DNA of 63,027 nucleotides from Streptomyces roseicoloratus (lineage in GTDB: Bacteria; Actinomycetota; Actinomycetes; Streptomycetales; Streptomycetaceae). The stretch is from the NCBI RefSeq assembly GCF_004117935.1, contig NZ_SDOY01000103.1:1-63027 (forward strand), read 5' to 3'. Position numbers and translations under genes: made by a program. The notes under the pieces are model-generated. The model worked only from the letters and a program-made list of their open reading frames with translations. It had not been told where the DNA came from and did not search any database. Positions 33,597-42,316 of this stretch are shown here, in pieces; the stretch's first letter is position 1; each line of letters opens with the position of its first letter.

Positions 33597-33610
33597 GCGC
33601 GGCAGGGGAC

Positions 33611-33822
33611 GCGTGAGCAGAGCCGCGGAGGTGTGAGCGGAGGCGGGGAGGTGTGAGCGGAGGCGGGGAGGTGTGAGCGCAGCCGCGGAGGCGTGAGCGG
33701 GGGCTGGGAGGCGTGCGCGCGGCCGCGGAGGCGTGAGCGGAGCCGTTCCGGCCCGCCCGTCCATGCCGCTCTGGCCCGCCTGTCTATGCCGCTCTGGCCC
33801 GCCCGTCCATGTCGGTCCGGCC
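33611..33822. repeat. two tandem-repeat arrays (20-bp and 23-bp units)
   Basis: From 33611 to about 33745, seven units close to GTGTGAGCGGAGGCGGGGAG repeat with a 20-bp period. From 33750 to 33822, three units close to GGCCCGCCCGTCCATGCCGC repeat every 23 bp. They fill the space between the TetR gene and the GH1 promoter region. There are no spacers between units, so this is not a CRISPR array. Confidence 0.8.
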
Positions 33823-33938
33823 TCCTTGAGTCCCTCCAGCGCGCCTCCGGGCCGTATCGGCGCGCCCGCCGGCCCCTGATCCCGCCCCTGCCCCCGCCCG
33901 TGCGGCCGTCTCGCTGCGCCCTCCGACCCATAGAACGC

Positions 33939-33955
33939 GAACATTGGTTCATGTT
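33939..33955. promoter_or_regulatory. possible operator upstream of the GH1 gene
   Basis: GAACATTGGTTC (33939-33950) has GAAC/GTTC symmetry. The overlapping AACATTGGTTCATGTT (33940-33955) has AACAT/ATGTT symmetry. It is one of few AT-rich spots in the 475-bp gap and ends about 115 bp before the GH1 start. It could bind the TetR protein or a distant LacI-type regulator. Confidence 0.4.
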
Positions 33956-34071
33956 AGTGTGCGGCCCACCCCGGACGGCAGGCCCGCTCGATCTCAACTG
34001 CCGTCCTCTCACGTGCCGTTGGAGCGACCCCTCGAGGGTTCTCCGCGTGCCCGTCACGGAGGCAGGTGCCT

Positions 34072-35439
34072 GTGACCACGAGTTCCGCCGACCTCGCCCG
34101 GCTCCCCAGGTTCCCCGAGGGCTTCGTCTGGGGTGCCGCCACGGCCGCGTACCAGATCGAAGGCGCGGCCGAGCAGGACGGCAAGGGTGCTTCCGTGTGG
34201 GACACGTTCGTGCGGCGGCCCGGGGCCGTGCGTGACGGTCACACGGGTGAGGTCGCCTGCGACCACTACCAGCGGTTCGACGAGGACGTCGCGTTGATGC
34301 GCCGACTGGGCCTCGACGCGTACCGGTTCTCCGTCTCCTGGCCGCGCGTGCTACCGGCGGGCACGGGCAAGGTCGAGCCGCGCGGGCTCGACTTCTACGA
34401 CCGGCTGGTCGACGCCCTGCTCGACGCCGGGATCGAGCCGACGCCCACCCTGTTCCACTGGGACCTGCCCCAGGCCCTCGAGGACGAGGGCGGGTGGCTC
34501 AACCGGGACACCGCCCACCGGTTCGCGGAGTACGCGGCCGTGACCGCGGAACGGCTCGGCGACCGGGTCAAGCGGTGGATCACCCTGAACGAGCCCTTCG
34601 TGCACATGTCCTTCGGCTACGGCTTCGGCGTCCACGCCCCGGGCCACGCGCTGATGCTGGACGCGCTGCCCGTCGCCCACCACCAGCTGCTCGGCCACGG
34701 GCTCGCGACCGCCGCCCTGCGGTCCGCCGTTCCCGACGCGCAGGTGCTCATCTCCAACAACTGCACCCCGGTGCGCCTGCGCACCGACGCCCGGTCGGAC
34801 GAGGACGTCGCCGCGGCCGAGGCCTACGACATCCTGCACAACCGGCTGTTCAACGACCCGATCGTGACGGGCGGCTACCCGGACCTGTCCGCGTACGGCA
34901 TGGCAGACCCGGAGTGGGGAGGCGTGGTGCGCGACGGCGATCTCGCCACCGTCGCCGCACCGCTGGACGGCCTCGGCATCAACTACTACAACCCGACCTG
35001 GGTCACCGCCCCCGGCGACCCGACCGCCGGACTGCCCTTCGACCTCGCCGAGCCCCAGGAGGCGTACCGGCGCACCGCGTTCGGCTGGCCCGTGGTCCCC
35101 GAAGGGCTCACCGAGCTGCTCACCGGGCTCAGGGAGCGCTACGGCGCGGCCCTGCCGCCGGTGTGGATCACCGAGAACGGCTGCTCGCAGCCGGCCGGAC
35201 TGCGGGACCAGGAACGCATCGACTACCTCGCCGGACACGTCGCCGCGGTCGGGCACGCCCTCGGCCACGGCGTGGACGTACGCGGCTACTTCACCTGGTC
35301 GCTGCTCGACAACTTCGAGTGGGCCGAGGGCTATCACCAGCGGTTCGGCCTCGTCGAGGTGGACTTCGCCACCCTGCGCCGGACACCCCGGGCGAGCTTC
35401 GCCTGGTACCGCGACCTCATCGCCTCCCAGCGGTCCTGA
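34072..35439 (+). CDS. GH1 beta-glucosidase
   Basis: The enzyme has 455 residues and is cytoplasmic (no signal peptide). It is expected to hydrolyse beta-glucosides such as cellobiose. LPRFPEGFVWGAATAAYQIE is the GH1 N-terminal signature. The acid/base Glu174 lies in WITLNEPFVH and the nucleophile Glu368 in VWITENGCSQ. WSLLDNFEWAEGYHQRFGLV supplies the aglycone and glucose contacts near the end. Length is typical of bacterial GH1. GTG 34072 is preferred over GTG 34066 because GGAGG (34058-34062) then sits 9 nt away. The MFS transporter follows after 14 bp, giving an uptake-and-hydrolysis operon. Confidence 0.93.
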   Translation: MTTSSADLARLPRFPEGFVWGAATAAYQIEGAAEQDGKGASVWDTFVRRPGAVRDGHTGEVACDHYQRFDEDVALMRRLGLDAYRFSVSWPRVLPAGTGKVEPRGLDFYDRLVDALLDAGIEPTPTLFHWDLPQALEDEGGWLNRDTAHRFAEYAAVTAERLGDRVKRWITLNEPFVHMSFGYGFGVHAPGHALMLDALPVAHHQLLGHGLATAALRSAVPDAQVLISNNCTPVRLRTDARSDEDVAAAEAYDILHNRLFNDPIVTGGYPDLSAYGMADPEWGGVVRDGDLATVAAPLDGLGINYYNPTWVTAPGDPTAGLPFDLAEPQEAYRRTAFGWPVVPEGLTELLTGLRERYGAALPPVWITENGCSQPAGLRDQERIDYLAGHVAAVGHALGHGVDVRGYFTWSLLDNFEWAEGYHQRFGLVEVDFATLRRTPRASFAWYRDLIASQRS

Positions 35440-35453
35440 GCGACGGAGCCACC

Positions 35454-36971
35454 ATGACCTCTGCTCCCGCGCCGGACGGTGCGGGCCGCGCGGATCGCGG
35501 CGCGCACTCCGTGGGCAGCGCCGCCGAGGTCGCGGATGCCGCCGTCACCGTTCCCGAGGTCGCGGATGCCGCCGTCACCGTTCCCGAGGTCGCGGATGCC
35601 GCCGTCACCGTTCCCGAGGTCGCGGATCCCGCCGTCGCCGTCCCCAAGGTCGCCGATGCCGCCGTTACGGTCGGCGCCGTTACCGCCGGCGCCGTCACCG
35701 ATGCCGCCGTCGCCGATCCCGGCTCCGGTCTCCCGGCCGGCACCGCCGTCCTGCACGAACCCACCGTCCCCGTCACCGCCGCCTGGACCACGAGCCTCTC
35801 GCTCGCCACGCTCGCCGTGTTCATGGCCTTCATGACGCCCATCCAGATCCTGCTGCCGCTCCAGCTGGAGCACATCGACCCGCACGACAAGAACGCCGCC
35901 CTCTCCCTCGTCACCGGTCTCGGCGCGCTCGTCGCGGTGCTCGCCAATCCGCTCGCCGGCGCCTGGTCGGACCGGACCACGAGCCGGTTCGGCCGGCGGC
36001 GGCCCTGGATCCTCGGCGGGGCCCTGGCCGGGGCGGCGGGGCTCGTGGTGACCGCCGTCCAGCACACCGTGGCCGGGGTCGCCCTCGGCTGGTGCCTCGC
36101 GCAGGCGGGGCTGAACGCGATGCTGGCCGGCGTCGCCACCCCGGTCGCCGACCGCGTACCGCTGACCCAGCGCGCCCAGGTCTCCGGCTGGACCGGCCTC
36201 ATGCAGTCCGTCGGCCTCGTGCTCGGCGCGCTCATCACCACCCTGCTGGTCACCGGCGTGCGCTCCGGCTACGTCACCCTGGCCGTCCTCACCGTCGTCC
36301 TCGCCCTGCCCTTCGTGCTCCGCCACGCCGAGCCGCCGCTGCCCCGGGCGCTGCGCCCCGCCTTCGACGCCCGCGCCTTCGCCCGTTCGCTGTGGGTGAG
36401 CCCCCGGCGGCACCCCGACTTCGGCTGGGCCTGGCTCACCCGGTTCCTCATCAATCTCGGCAACGCCCTCGGAACCCTCTACCTCTTCTACTTCCTGGCC
36501 GACGCCGTCCACTTCGGCGACCCCGGCACCGGCGTACTCGTCCTCACGCTCGTCTACACCGTCTGCGCCGCCCTCACTGCCGTCCCCGTCGGCGTGCTGT
36601 CCGACCGCGTCGGGCGCCGCAAGGGCTTCGTCGTCCTCTGTTCGCTGGTGATGGCCGCCGCGGCGCTGCTGCTCGCCCTGTTCCACACCTGGCCATCCGC
36701 CCTCCTCGCGGCGGCGGTCCTCGGCGCGGGCTACGGCATCTACCTCGCCGTCGACCAGGCCCTGGTGACCCAGGTCCTGCCCGAGGCCGCCGACCGCGCC
36801 AAGGACCTGGGCGTCATCAACATCGCCAACTCGGGCCCCCAGGTCCTGGCGCCCGCGCTCGCGGCGCCGGTCATCGCCCACCTCGGCGGCTACACCGGCC
36901 TCTACGTCGTCGCGGCCCTGGTCATCCTCGTCGGCGGCGTCCTGGTCACCCGTATCCGCGGCGTGGCCTGA
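35454..36971 (+). CDS. MFS sugar transporter with repeat-rich N-terminus
   Basis: The protein has 505 residues. After an unusual Ala/Val-rich leader of about 105 residues come about twelve transmembrane helices. The first membrane segment is [20 protein letters not shown]. The motif [20 protein letters not shown] is the loop signature of sugar-cation symporters related to sucrose/maltose carriers. The second half has [20 protein letters not shown]. It is very likely the importer for the GH1 substrate (gene gap 14 bp, GGAG upstream of ATG 35454). The leader contains about five copies of a 10-residue unit ([10 protein letters not shown]) that the family normally lacks. Repeat-number variation would change only this cytosolic tail. 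Confidence 0.88.
   Translation: MTSAPAPDGAGRADRGAHSVGSAAEVADAAVTVPEVADAAVTVPEVADAAVTVPEVADPAVAVPKVADAAVTVGAVTAGAVTDAAVADPGSGLPAGTAVLHEPTVPVTAAWTTSLSLATLAVFMAFMTPIQILLPLQLEHIDPHDKNAALSLVTGLGALVAVLANPLAGAWSDRTTSRFGRRRPWILGGALAGAAGLVVTAVQHTVAGVALGWCLAQAGLNAMLAGVATPVADRVPLTQRAQVSGWTGLMQSVGLVLGALITTLLVTGVRSGYVTLAVLTVVLALPFVLRHAEPPLPRALRPAFDARAFARSLWVSPRRHPDFGWAWLTRFLINLGNALGTLYLFYFLADAVHFGDPGTGVLVLTLVYTVCAALTAVPVGVLSDRVGRRKGFVVLCSLVMAAAALLLALFHTWPSALLAAAVLGAGYGIYLAVDQALVTQVLPEAADRAKDLGVINIANSGPQVLAPALAAPVIAHLGGYTGLYVVAALVILVGGVLVTRIRGVA
35527..35675 (+). repeat. 30-bp in-frame tandem repeat in the MFS gene
   Basis: The unit GAGGTCGCGGATGCCGCCGT plus CACCGTTCCC (30 bp) is repeated three times almost exactly and twice more with changes. 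The 30-bp period preserves the frame and encodes [10 protein letters not shown]. Confidence 0.9.
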
Positions 36972-37443
36972 GGGCACACGACCGTACGGGCCCCAGCAGG
37001 GTCCCTTGTCCTGGCCCGTGCCGCACACGGGGCCGGGGTCGTCGGCGATCGAGATGACGAAGATCAGCCAGGCGCAGGCGACCATGAAGCCCCCCCACAC
37101 CCGGCGCAACCCGCGACCGGATACGGCCAATGGGAGGCGCGCACTCCGCCCGCGAGGGCGTCGGTCCGTGAAACCGGTGCGGGCCTGCACCGGAGCCCGG
37201 GGCGGGCCGGCCGGCCGGCGTCGCCGTCGCACAGAGATCGTCCCGCCGTCATGGAACGGTCACGGTGCCGTCGTCGCCCCATCGAAGTTCCCGCAGGCTT
37301 GCTGACCTGAAGTGTTCCGTCGCAACGCCCGCCTCCAGCACGGTCGTTGATCACGTCACATACTGCGCTGACCGGCGGCGGGCGCGACCGTGCGCCCCGC
37401 CGGAACCGACCCATCGACCTCATCCCAAGCTCCTGGGGGAGAC
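36972..37443. other. interval upstream of the S8 protease gene
   Basis: No firm gene is seen. On the minus strand, about 36975-37085 encodes MVACAWLIFVISIADDPGPV followed by CGTGQDKGPCWGPYGRV. This looks like a single-pass membrane segment with paired cysteines, but the frame then runs on antisense through the MFS gene without a stop of its own. The protease promoter must lie in the right part. AT-richer sequence around 37345-37370 (TTGATCACGTCACATACTGC) is a candidate region. Confidence 0.35.
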
Positions 37444-37455
37444 TTGCGCGCACAC

Positions 37456-40400
37456 GTGAAGAGAGCACGCGCCTTCACCATCGCAGCGGCCACATCGGTG
37501 GCCCTGGTAGCAGGCATGACCGGCCCCGCGACGGCGAACGCCGCGTCTGCGGAGGCCACGCCCGACCTCGCACGGCTCGACGGTGGCCGGCGGATTCCGC
37601 TCGTCACCGGCGACCGGGTCGTGGTCGACGGCGGCGGCCGGATGGTGGCCTTCGAGGCCGCCGAGGGCCGCGAGCGCATACCCGTACAGGTGCGGCGCAC
37701 CGGGGACCACACGCTCGTGCTGCCCGCCGACGCCGAGCCGCTGATCGCCTCGGGACGGCTGGACCAGCGGCTGTTCGACCTCGGCGTGCTCACCGACCCG
37801 CGGCTGCGCAAGAGCCACGGCGACGGGCTCAAGCTGATCGTGCAGTACGAAGGACGTGCCGCGGGCGCGCGGGCGGAGATGCGCGCGGCGGGCGACACCG
37901 AGGTCCGGCGCACGTTCCCGACCATCGGCGCCGACGCCGTCCGCGCCGCCCCCGACGACCTGGGCCGGGTGTGGGACGCGCTGACCGACGGGAAGCGCAC
38001 CGGCCTGCGCGCCACCGCCACCGGCGTCGGCCGGGTGTGGCTGGACGGCGTCCGCAGCGCGCGCCTGGACCGCAGCGTCCCGCAGATCGGCGCCGACCGC
38101 GCGCAGGCGGCGGGCTTCGACGGCAAGGGCGTCAGGATCGCCGTCCTCGACACCGGCGTCGACAGGACCCACGACGACCTGAAGACCCGCGTCGTCGCCG
38201 AGAAGAACTTCTCGCCCGCCCCGGACGCCGTCGACCGCGTCGGGCACGGCACGCACGTCGCGTCGATCGCCGCGGGCACCGGCGCCAGGTCCGGCGGCCG
38301 CTACAAGGGCGTCGCGCCCGGCGCGGAGGTGATCAGCGGCAAGGTCCTCGACGACGACGGCAGCGGAGAGGACTCCGCGATCCTGGCCGGGATGGAGTGG
38401 GCCGCCGCCGAGGGCGCGGACGTCGTCAACCTCAGCCTCGGCGGCCCCGACGGCCCCGGCGTCGACCCGCTGGAAGAGGCGGTGAACCGGCTGAGCGCCG
38501 AGAAGGGCATCCTGTTCGCCGTCGCCGCGGGCAACGAGGGCGAGGGCGGCGAATCGACGCTGGGCTCGCCCGGCACCGCGGACGCCGCCCTCACCGTGGG
38601 CGCGGTCGACAAGAACGACCGGCTCGCGCCCTTCTCCAGCCGAGGCCCCCGCGTCGGCGACGGCGCCGTCAAGCCGGACGTGACCGCCCCCGGTGTCGCC
38701 ATCGCCGCGGCCGCGGCCCCCGGCAGCACCCTCGACACCAAGCCGGGCGTCCCGCACCCCGCGCCCGGATACCTGCAGATCGACGGCACCTCCATGGCGA
38801 CCCCGCACGTCGCCGGCGCGGCCGCGATCCTGAAGCAGCGGCATCCGGACTGGACGGCCGCCGAACTCAAGGGCGCCCTCATGGCGTCCGCCCAGGGCGG
38901 CGCGTACACCGCCTTCGAACAGGGCTCGGGCCGGATCCAGGCGGACAAGGCGCTGGCGCAGACCGTGATCGCCGATCCGGTCTCACTGCACTTCGGCACG
39001 GCGCAGTGGCCGCACGCCGACGACCGGCCCGTCGCCAAGAAGGTCGCCTACCGCAACCTCGGCACCACCGACGTCACCCTCGACCTGTCGGTGACGACCC
39101 TGGACCCGGAAGGCAAGCCGGCACCGGCCGGGTTCTTCTCGCTCGGCGCCTCCCGGCTGACGGTGCCCGCGGGCGGCCGGGCCGAGGTCGACCTCGTCGC
39201 CGACACCCGGCTGGGCGACGCCGACGGCAGCTACTCCGGCTACGTCACCGCCACCGGCGCGGGCCAGTCGGTCCGCACGGCCGCCGTGGTCGTCCGGGAG
39301 GCGGAGGCCTACGACCTCACCCTCCGCACGATCGACCGCGACGGCACCGCCGCCGCGCACTACGCCGACACGCTCATCGGGGTCGGCGGACCCGCCGCCG
39401 GGTTCGCCGCCCGGGTCGCCGACGGGCCGGGCAGCGACACCGTCCGGGTGCCCAAGGGCTCGTACGTCTTCTACTCCTCGCTCTACCAGGACCCTACGGA
39501 CCTCGCCCGCGGCACCGACTGGATCGTCCAGCCGAGACTGGACGTCACCCGCGACATGACGGTCACGGCCGACGCGCGCACGACGAAGCCGGTCACCGTC
39601 ACCGTGCCCGGCATCGACCGTGCGGACTACGCGCAGACGTATTTCGAGATGGCCACCGGCATCGGCCGGGTCGGTGCCGGCTGGGAGCTCCGGGGCTTCA
39701 CCGGGTTCCGCCTTGCCCACCAGGGACCGGCCGTCACGGACGGCTCCCTGCTGCAGACCTGGGACGCGCACTTCCTCAAGGACGCCACCAGCCAGTACAC
39801 CGTTGCCTTCGGCGGCAGGACGGAACGCATCGCCACCGGCTACACCCGGCATGTCCGGGCGTCCGAACTGGCCACGATCAAGGTCGGCCTCGGTGCCTCC
39901 GCACCCGGGAAGGCCGTCCTCGCCTCCCCGCACTCCAGCATCCCGGGCGCGCCCCTGGGCATCGGGTACTCGGCGCCGCAGGCCGCGCCCGGCACCCGCA
40001 CCTTCTACGTCTCCACCGCCGACAAGGTCAGCTGGCTCACCAAGCTCGACCAGCTGGGCGAGCCCGACGAGTGGGGCTACCCGGCCTTCGAGGGCGAGTA
40101 CTCGATGCTCCGGCCGAAGCGCTACAAGACGGGCCGGACGTACCGGGAGACGTTCAACACGGGTGTGTTCGGCCCGCTGGTCGGCGAGCACGAGGGTGTC
40201 TTCCGCACCGCGCCCGACCCCGGGACGGGTGAGCAGCAGATCGTCGGCTCCCTGCCGCTGTTCGCCGACGGCAAGGGCCACCGGGACGACTGGCTGCCGG
40301 ACCTCTCCGCCACGACGACGCTGTACCGCGACGGGGTCAAGGTCGGCGAGAACGACGACCCGCTGACCGGCAGGCAGCCCTTCACGGTCGACGGCGCCGA

Positions 40401-40818
40401 CGCGGAGTACCGCCTGGTGACCTCCGTGAAGCGCCCGGTCACCCTCGCCGCGGTCTCCACCCGCGTCGAGGCCGGCTTCACCTTCCGGTCGAAGCAGGTC
40501 GCGGACACCACGGCGCTGCCGGTGTCCACGGTCCGCTTCGCCGCCCCCGTCGACCTCACCTCGCGCATCCCGGCGGGCACGACGGTCTCGGTACCGGTGA
40601 CGGTGCAGGGCGCGGCGGCCGGGAGGAACCTGAAGTCGCTGACCGTTTCCGTGAGTTACGACGACGGCCGGACCTGGAAGCAGGTGCGGGTCCGCGACGG
40701 CCGGATCTCCGTGAAGAGCCCGGCGAAGGACCGCGGACTCTCGCTGTCCGCCACGGTCACGGACAAGCAGGGCAACGTGTCCACGCTGGCGATCCACGAC
40801 GCGTGGCTCGGCGGGTGA
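37456..40818 (+). CDS. secreted subtilisin-like serine protease (S8)
   Basis: The protease has about 1120 residues. A signal peptide (AFTIAAATSVALVAGMTGPA, then TANA) and a propeptide region precede the S8 domain. The catalytic Asp232 is in IAVLDTGVDRTHDD, His264 in VGHGTHVASIAAG and Ser446 in GTSMATPHVAGAAAIL. The oxyanion Asn is in FAVAAGNEGEGG. The 650-residue C-terminal part is a series of beta-sandwich regions, as in large streptomycete subtilases. The start is uncertain: GTG 37456 fits the signal peptide but is 14 nt from GGGGGAG (37435-37441), and TTG 37444 is only 2 nt from it. A perfect hairpin terminator follows at 40870-40902. It is probably a nutritional extracellular protease. 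Confidence 0.9.
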   Translation: MKRARAFTIAAATSVALVAGMTGPATANAASAEATPDLARLDGGRRIPLVTGDRVVVDGGGRMVAFEAAEGRERIPVQVRRTGDHTLVLPADAEPLIASGRLDQRLFDLGVLTDPRLRKSHGDGLKLIVQYEGRAAGARAEMRAAGDTEVRRTFPTIGADAVRAAPDDLGRVWDALTDGKRTGLRATATGVGRVWLDGVRSARLDRSVPQIGADRAQAAGFDGKGVRIAVLDTGVDRTHDDLKTRVVAEKNFSPAPDAVDRVGHGTHVASIAAGTGARSGGRYKGVAPGAEVISGKVLDDDGSGEDSAILAGMEWAAAEGADVVNLSLGGPDGPGVDPLEEAVNRLSAEKGILFAVAAGNEGEGGESTLGSPGTADAALTVGAVDKNDRLAPFSSRGPRVGDGAVKPDVTAPGVAIAAAAAPGSTLDTKPGVPHPAPGYLQIDGTSMATPHVAGAAAILKQRHPDWTAAELKGALMASAQGGAYTAFEQGSGRIQADKALAQTVIADPVSLHFGTAQWPHADDRPVAKKVAYRNLGTTDVTLDLSVTTLDPEGKPAPAGFFSLGASRLTVPAGGRAEVDLVADTRLGDADGSYSGYVTATGAGQSVRTAAVVVREAEAYDLTLRTIDRDGTAAAHYADTLIGVGGPAAGFAARVADGPGSDTVRVPKGSYVFYSSLYQDPTDLARGTDWIVQPRLDVTRDMTVTADARTTKPVTVTVPGIDRADYAQTYFEMATGIGRVGAGWELRGFTGFRLAHQGPAVTDGSLLQTWDAHFLKDATSQYTVAFGGRTERIATGYTRHVRASELATIKVGLGASAPGKAVLASPHSSIPGAPLGIGYSAPQAAPGTRTFYVSTADKVSWLTKLDQLGEPDEWGYPAFEGEYSMLRPKRYKTGRTYRETFNTGVFGPLVGEHEGVFRTAPDPGTGEQQIVGSLPLFADGKGHRDDWLPDLSATTTLYRDGVKVGENDDPLTGRQPFTVDGADAEYRLVTSVKRPVTLAAVSTRVEAGFTFRSKQVADTTALPVSTVRFAAPVDLTSRIPAGTTVSVPVTVQGAAAGRNLKSLTVSVSYDDGRTWKQVRVRDGRISVKSPAKDRGLSLSATVTDKQGNVSTLAIHDAWLGG

Positions 40819-40869
40819 CACCGGCCCTGCGCCCGATGACAGCGGCCCGCTGACCGCCGTCCGTCCGAC

Positions 40870-40902
40870 CCGGCGTCACCACCGTGGGGGTGGTGACGCC
40901 GG
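40870..40902 (+). terminator. terminator of the S8 protease gene
   Basis: CCGGCGTCACCACC (40870-40883) pairs perfectly with GGTGGTGACGCCGG (40889-40902) around a 5-nt loop, 50 bp after the stop codon. There is no T-run, as is common in this group. The following stretch (40903-41220) holds no supported gene; it contains a run of TTCTTCGCATTCTTTGCATT-like repeats near 40958-40990. Confidence 0.8.
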
Positions 40903-41220
40903 TGGGCCTTCCGACGGGCATCGTGCAGGGCGGCGACGTCCACCGGTTCATCACGTTCTTCGCATTCTTTGCATTCTTCGTATTCGTCGCGCGATGGAGT
41001 GTGGCGGGGCGGCAGGGTGATGGGGTGATGGGGTGACGGGAGGGGCGGGGGTGACGGAGGGTGACGGGGAGTCGATCTCGACGAATTCGAACAAAAGTCG
41101 ACTTCGTGGACGGAAGGGCGACTTTCCGCCGCTCAGGCGGGTAGGCGCGTGTCCGACGCTCCGACCGCGGGCGGGGGCCCGTGATGAGAAGGGCCCTGAA
41201 GGCAAGAGGAGATGGCGACG

Positions 41221-41382
41221 ATGAACACGTGGAGCGACACGCCACCGGCCGACGAGGTCATGACCACGCGCGACACCAGCCTGTGCACGTGCCGACCCGC
41301 CCGGATCGCGCCGGACGACGCCTCGCCGGACGAGCGGAACGGTGGTGATCCGGAGCGGCACATCATCCGCGGAGACGACTGA
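41221..41382 (+). CDS. 53-residue hypothetical protein
   Basis: The frame encodes MNTWSDTPPADEVMTTRDTS, LCTCRPARIAPDDASPDERN and GGDPERHIIRGDD before a TGA. GAGGAG (41206-41211) sits 9 nt before ATG 41221, an ideal distance; an earlier in-frame ATG at 41212 abuts the site and is unlikely. The CTC pair and the Asp/Arg-rich composition look like a small soluble actinomycete protein. No family is recognised. It lies about 90 bp upstream of the DUF6328 gene and could be co-transcribed with it. Confidence 0.5.
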   Translation: MNTWSDTPPADEVMTTRDTSLCTCRPARIAPDDASPDERNGGDPERHIIRGDD

Positions 41383-41470
41383 CCGGCCGCGGAGATGCCT
41401 GACCGACCGCGGAGACGACTGATCGCGTACACCCGCCGGGAACCGCCCGCCGGGAGAGGAGGCCGCCGCC

Positions 41471-42061
41471 ATGACCGTCACGTCGAGCAACTCGGGGAAC
41501 ACGACCGGGGTAGCCGGGCCGCCCGAGCCGGCCGACGAGCGCCTCGACGGGGTGGACGGGGTGGACGGGGCCGATGGTTTCGACGGGGCGGGGCCGCCGG
41601 AGACGGCGCGGGAACGCGTCAACCGGCGGTGGACGGAGATCCTGCAGGAGACGCGCGTGGCGCAGACCGGCGTGCAGATCCTCTTCGGCTTCCTCCTGAG
41701 CATCGCCTTCACCCCGCGCTTCGGCACCCTGTCGACCTTCGACCGGGTGCTCTACGTCGTCACCGTGGTCCTGGCCGCGTCGTCGACAGCCGCCCTGATC
41801 GCCCCCGTGTCGATCCACCGCTGCCTGTCCGGGCTGCGCATGAAGCGCGAAGTCGTCGAGGCCGCCGGCCGCATGATGACGTGCGGCATCGTGCTGCTGG
41901 CCCTGACCATCGCCTGCACGCTGCTGTTCATCCTGAACGCCGTGCTGCCGACTCCCTTCGCCCAGGTGATCGTCGGCGGGGTCATGGTCTGGTTCGCCCT
42001 GTGCTGGTACGTGCTGCCCTTCAGGCTCCGCCGCAGGGCAGCCGACCGCAGGGGCCCCTGA
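41471..42061 (+). CDS. DUF6328-family membrane protein
   Basis: The protein has 196 residues from ATG 41471 (GAGGAGG 8 nt upstream). A soluble N-terminus with a GVDGVDGADGFDGA repeat is followed by ETARERVNRRWTEILQETRV, the conserved cytosolic motif of the family. Four transmembrane segments follow: TGVQILFGFLLSIAFTPRF, VLYVVTVVLAASSTAALIAP, TCGIVLLALTIACTLLFILN and VIVGGVMVWFALCWYVLPF. A basic cluster (HRCLSGLRMKREVVEAAGRM) lies between the second and third. Function of the family is unknown. A strong hairpin terminator lies just downstream. Confidence 0.85.
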   Translation: MTVTSSNSGNTTGVAGPPEPADERLDGVDGVDGADGFDGAGPPETARERVNRRWTEILQETRVAQTGVQILFGFLLSIAFTPRFGTLSTFDRVLYVVTVVLAASSTAALIAPVSIHRCLSGLRMKREVVEAAGRMMTCGIVLLALTIACTLLFILNAVLPTPFAQVIVGGVMVWFALCWYVLPFRLRRRAADRRGP

Positions 42062-42090
42062 GCGGGCCGCCGCGGCACACGGCGCGTACG

Positions 42091-42131
42091 GGCGGGTTCG
42101 CGACGGGCGCCCGCCCGTACGCGAACCCGCC
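42091..42131. terminator. long hairpin between convergent genes
   Basis: GGCGGGTTCGCG (42091-42102) pairs with CGCGAACCCGCC (42120-42131), and inside it ACGGGCG pairs with CGCCCGT. This gives about 19 bp with one bulge and a 2-nt loop. It lies 30 bp after the DUF6328 stop and can serve as a bidirectional terminator with the decarboxylase gene that ends at 42317. Confidence 0.8.
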
Positions 42132-42316
42132 ATATGGGCGGACGGGCATACGGGCGGACGGGACGGGCGCTTCGAACCGCTCCTTCTCCCGCGGACGGTG
42201 CCCGCGGCGGGGACGCGGACCGGGTCAGGTCGGCGCTGACCCCACCCGGCGGCCACGCTCGGTGGTGCCGGCCTTCAGTGCTCTTGGCCCGCGCGTCAGC
42301 GGTCCTGGCCCGGGCC

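Noticed and set aside
33611..33822. CRISPR array
   Set aside because: The units are head to tail without unique spacers, periods are 20 and 23 bp, and no cas genes are present. The arrays at 31471 and 35527 fail on the same grounds.
35334..37232. A 632-codon minus-strand frame covering the MFS gene
   Set aside because: Its body is the antisense of the transporter. Only the first part (about 36975-37085), with a membrane-like segment, might be real; it is noted under the intergenic entry but lacks its own stop.
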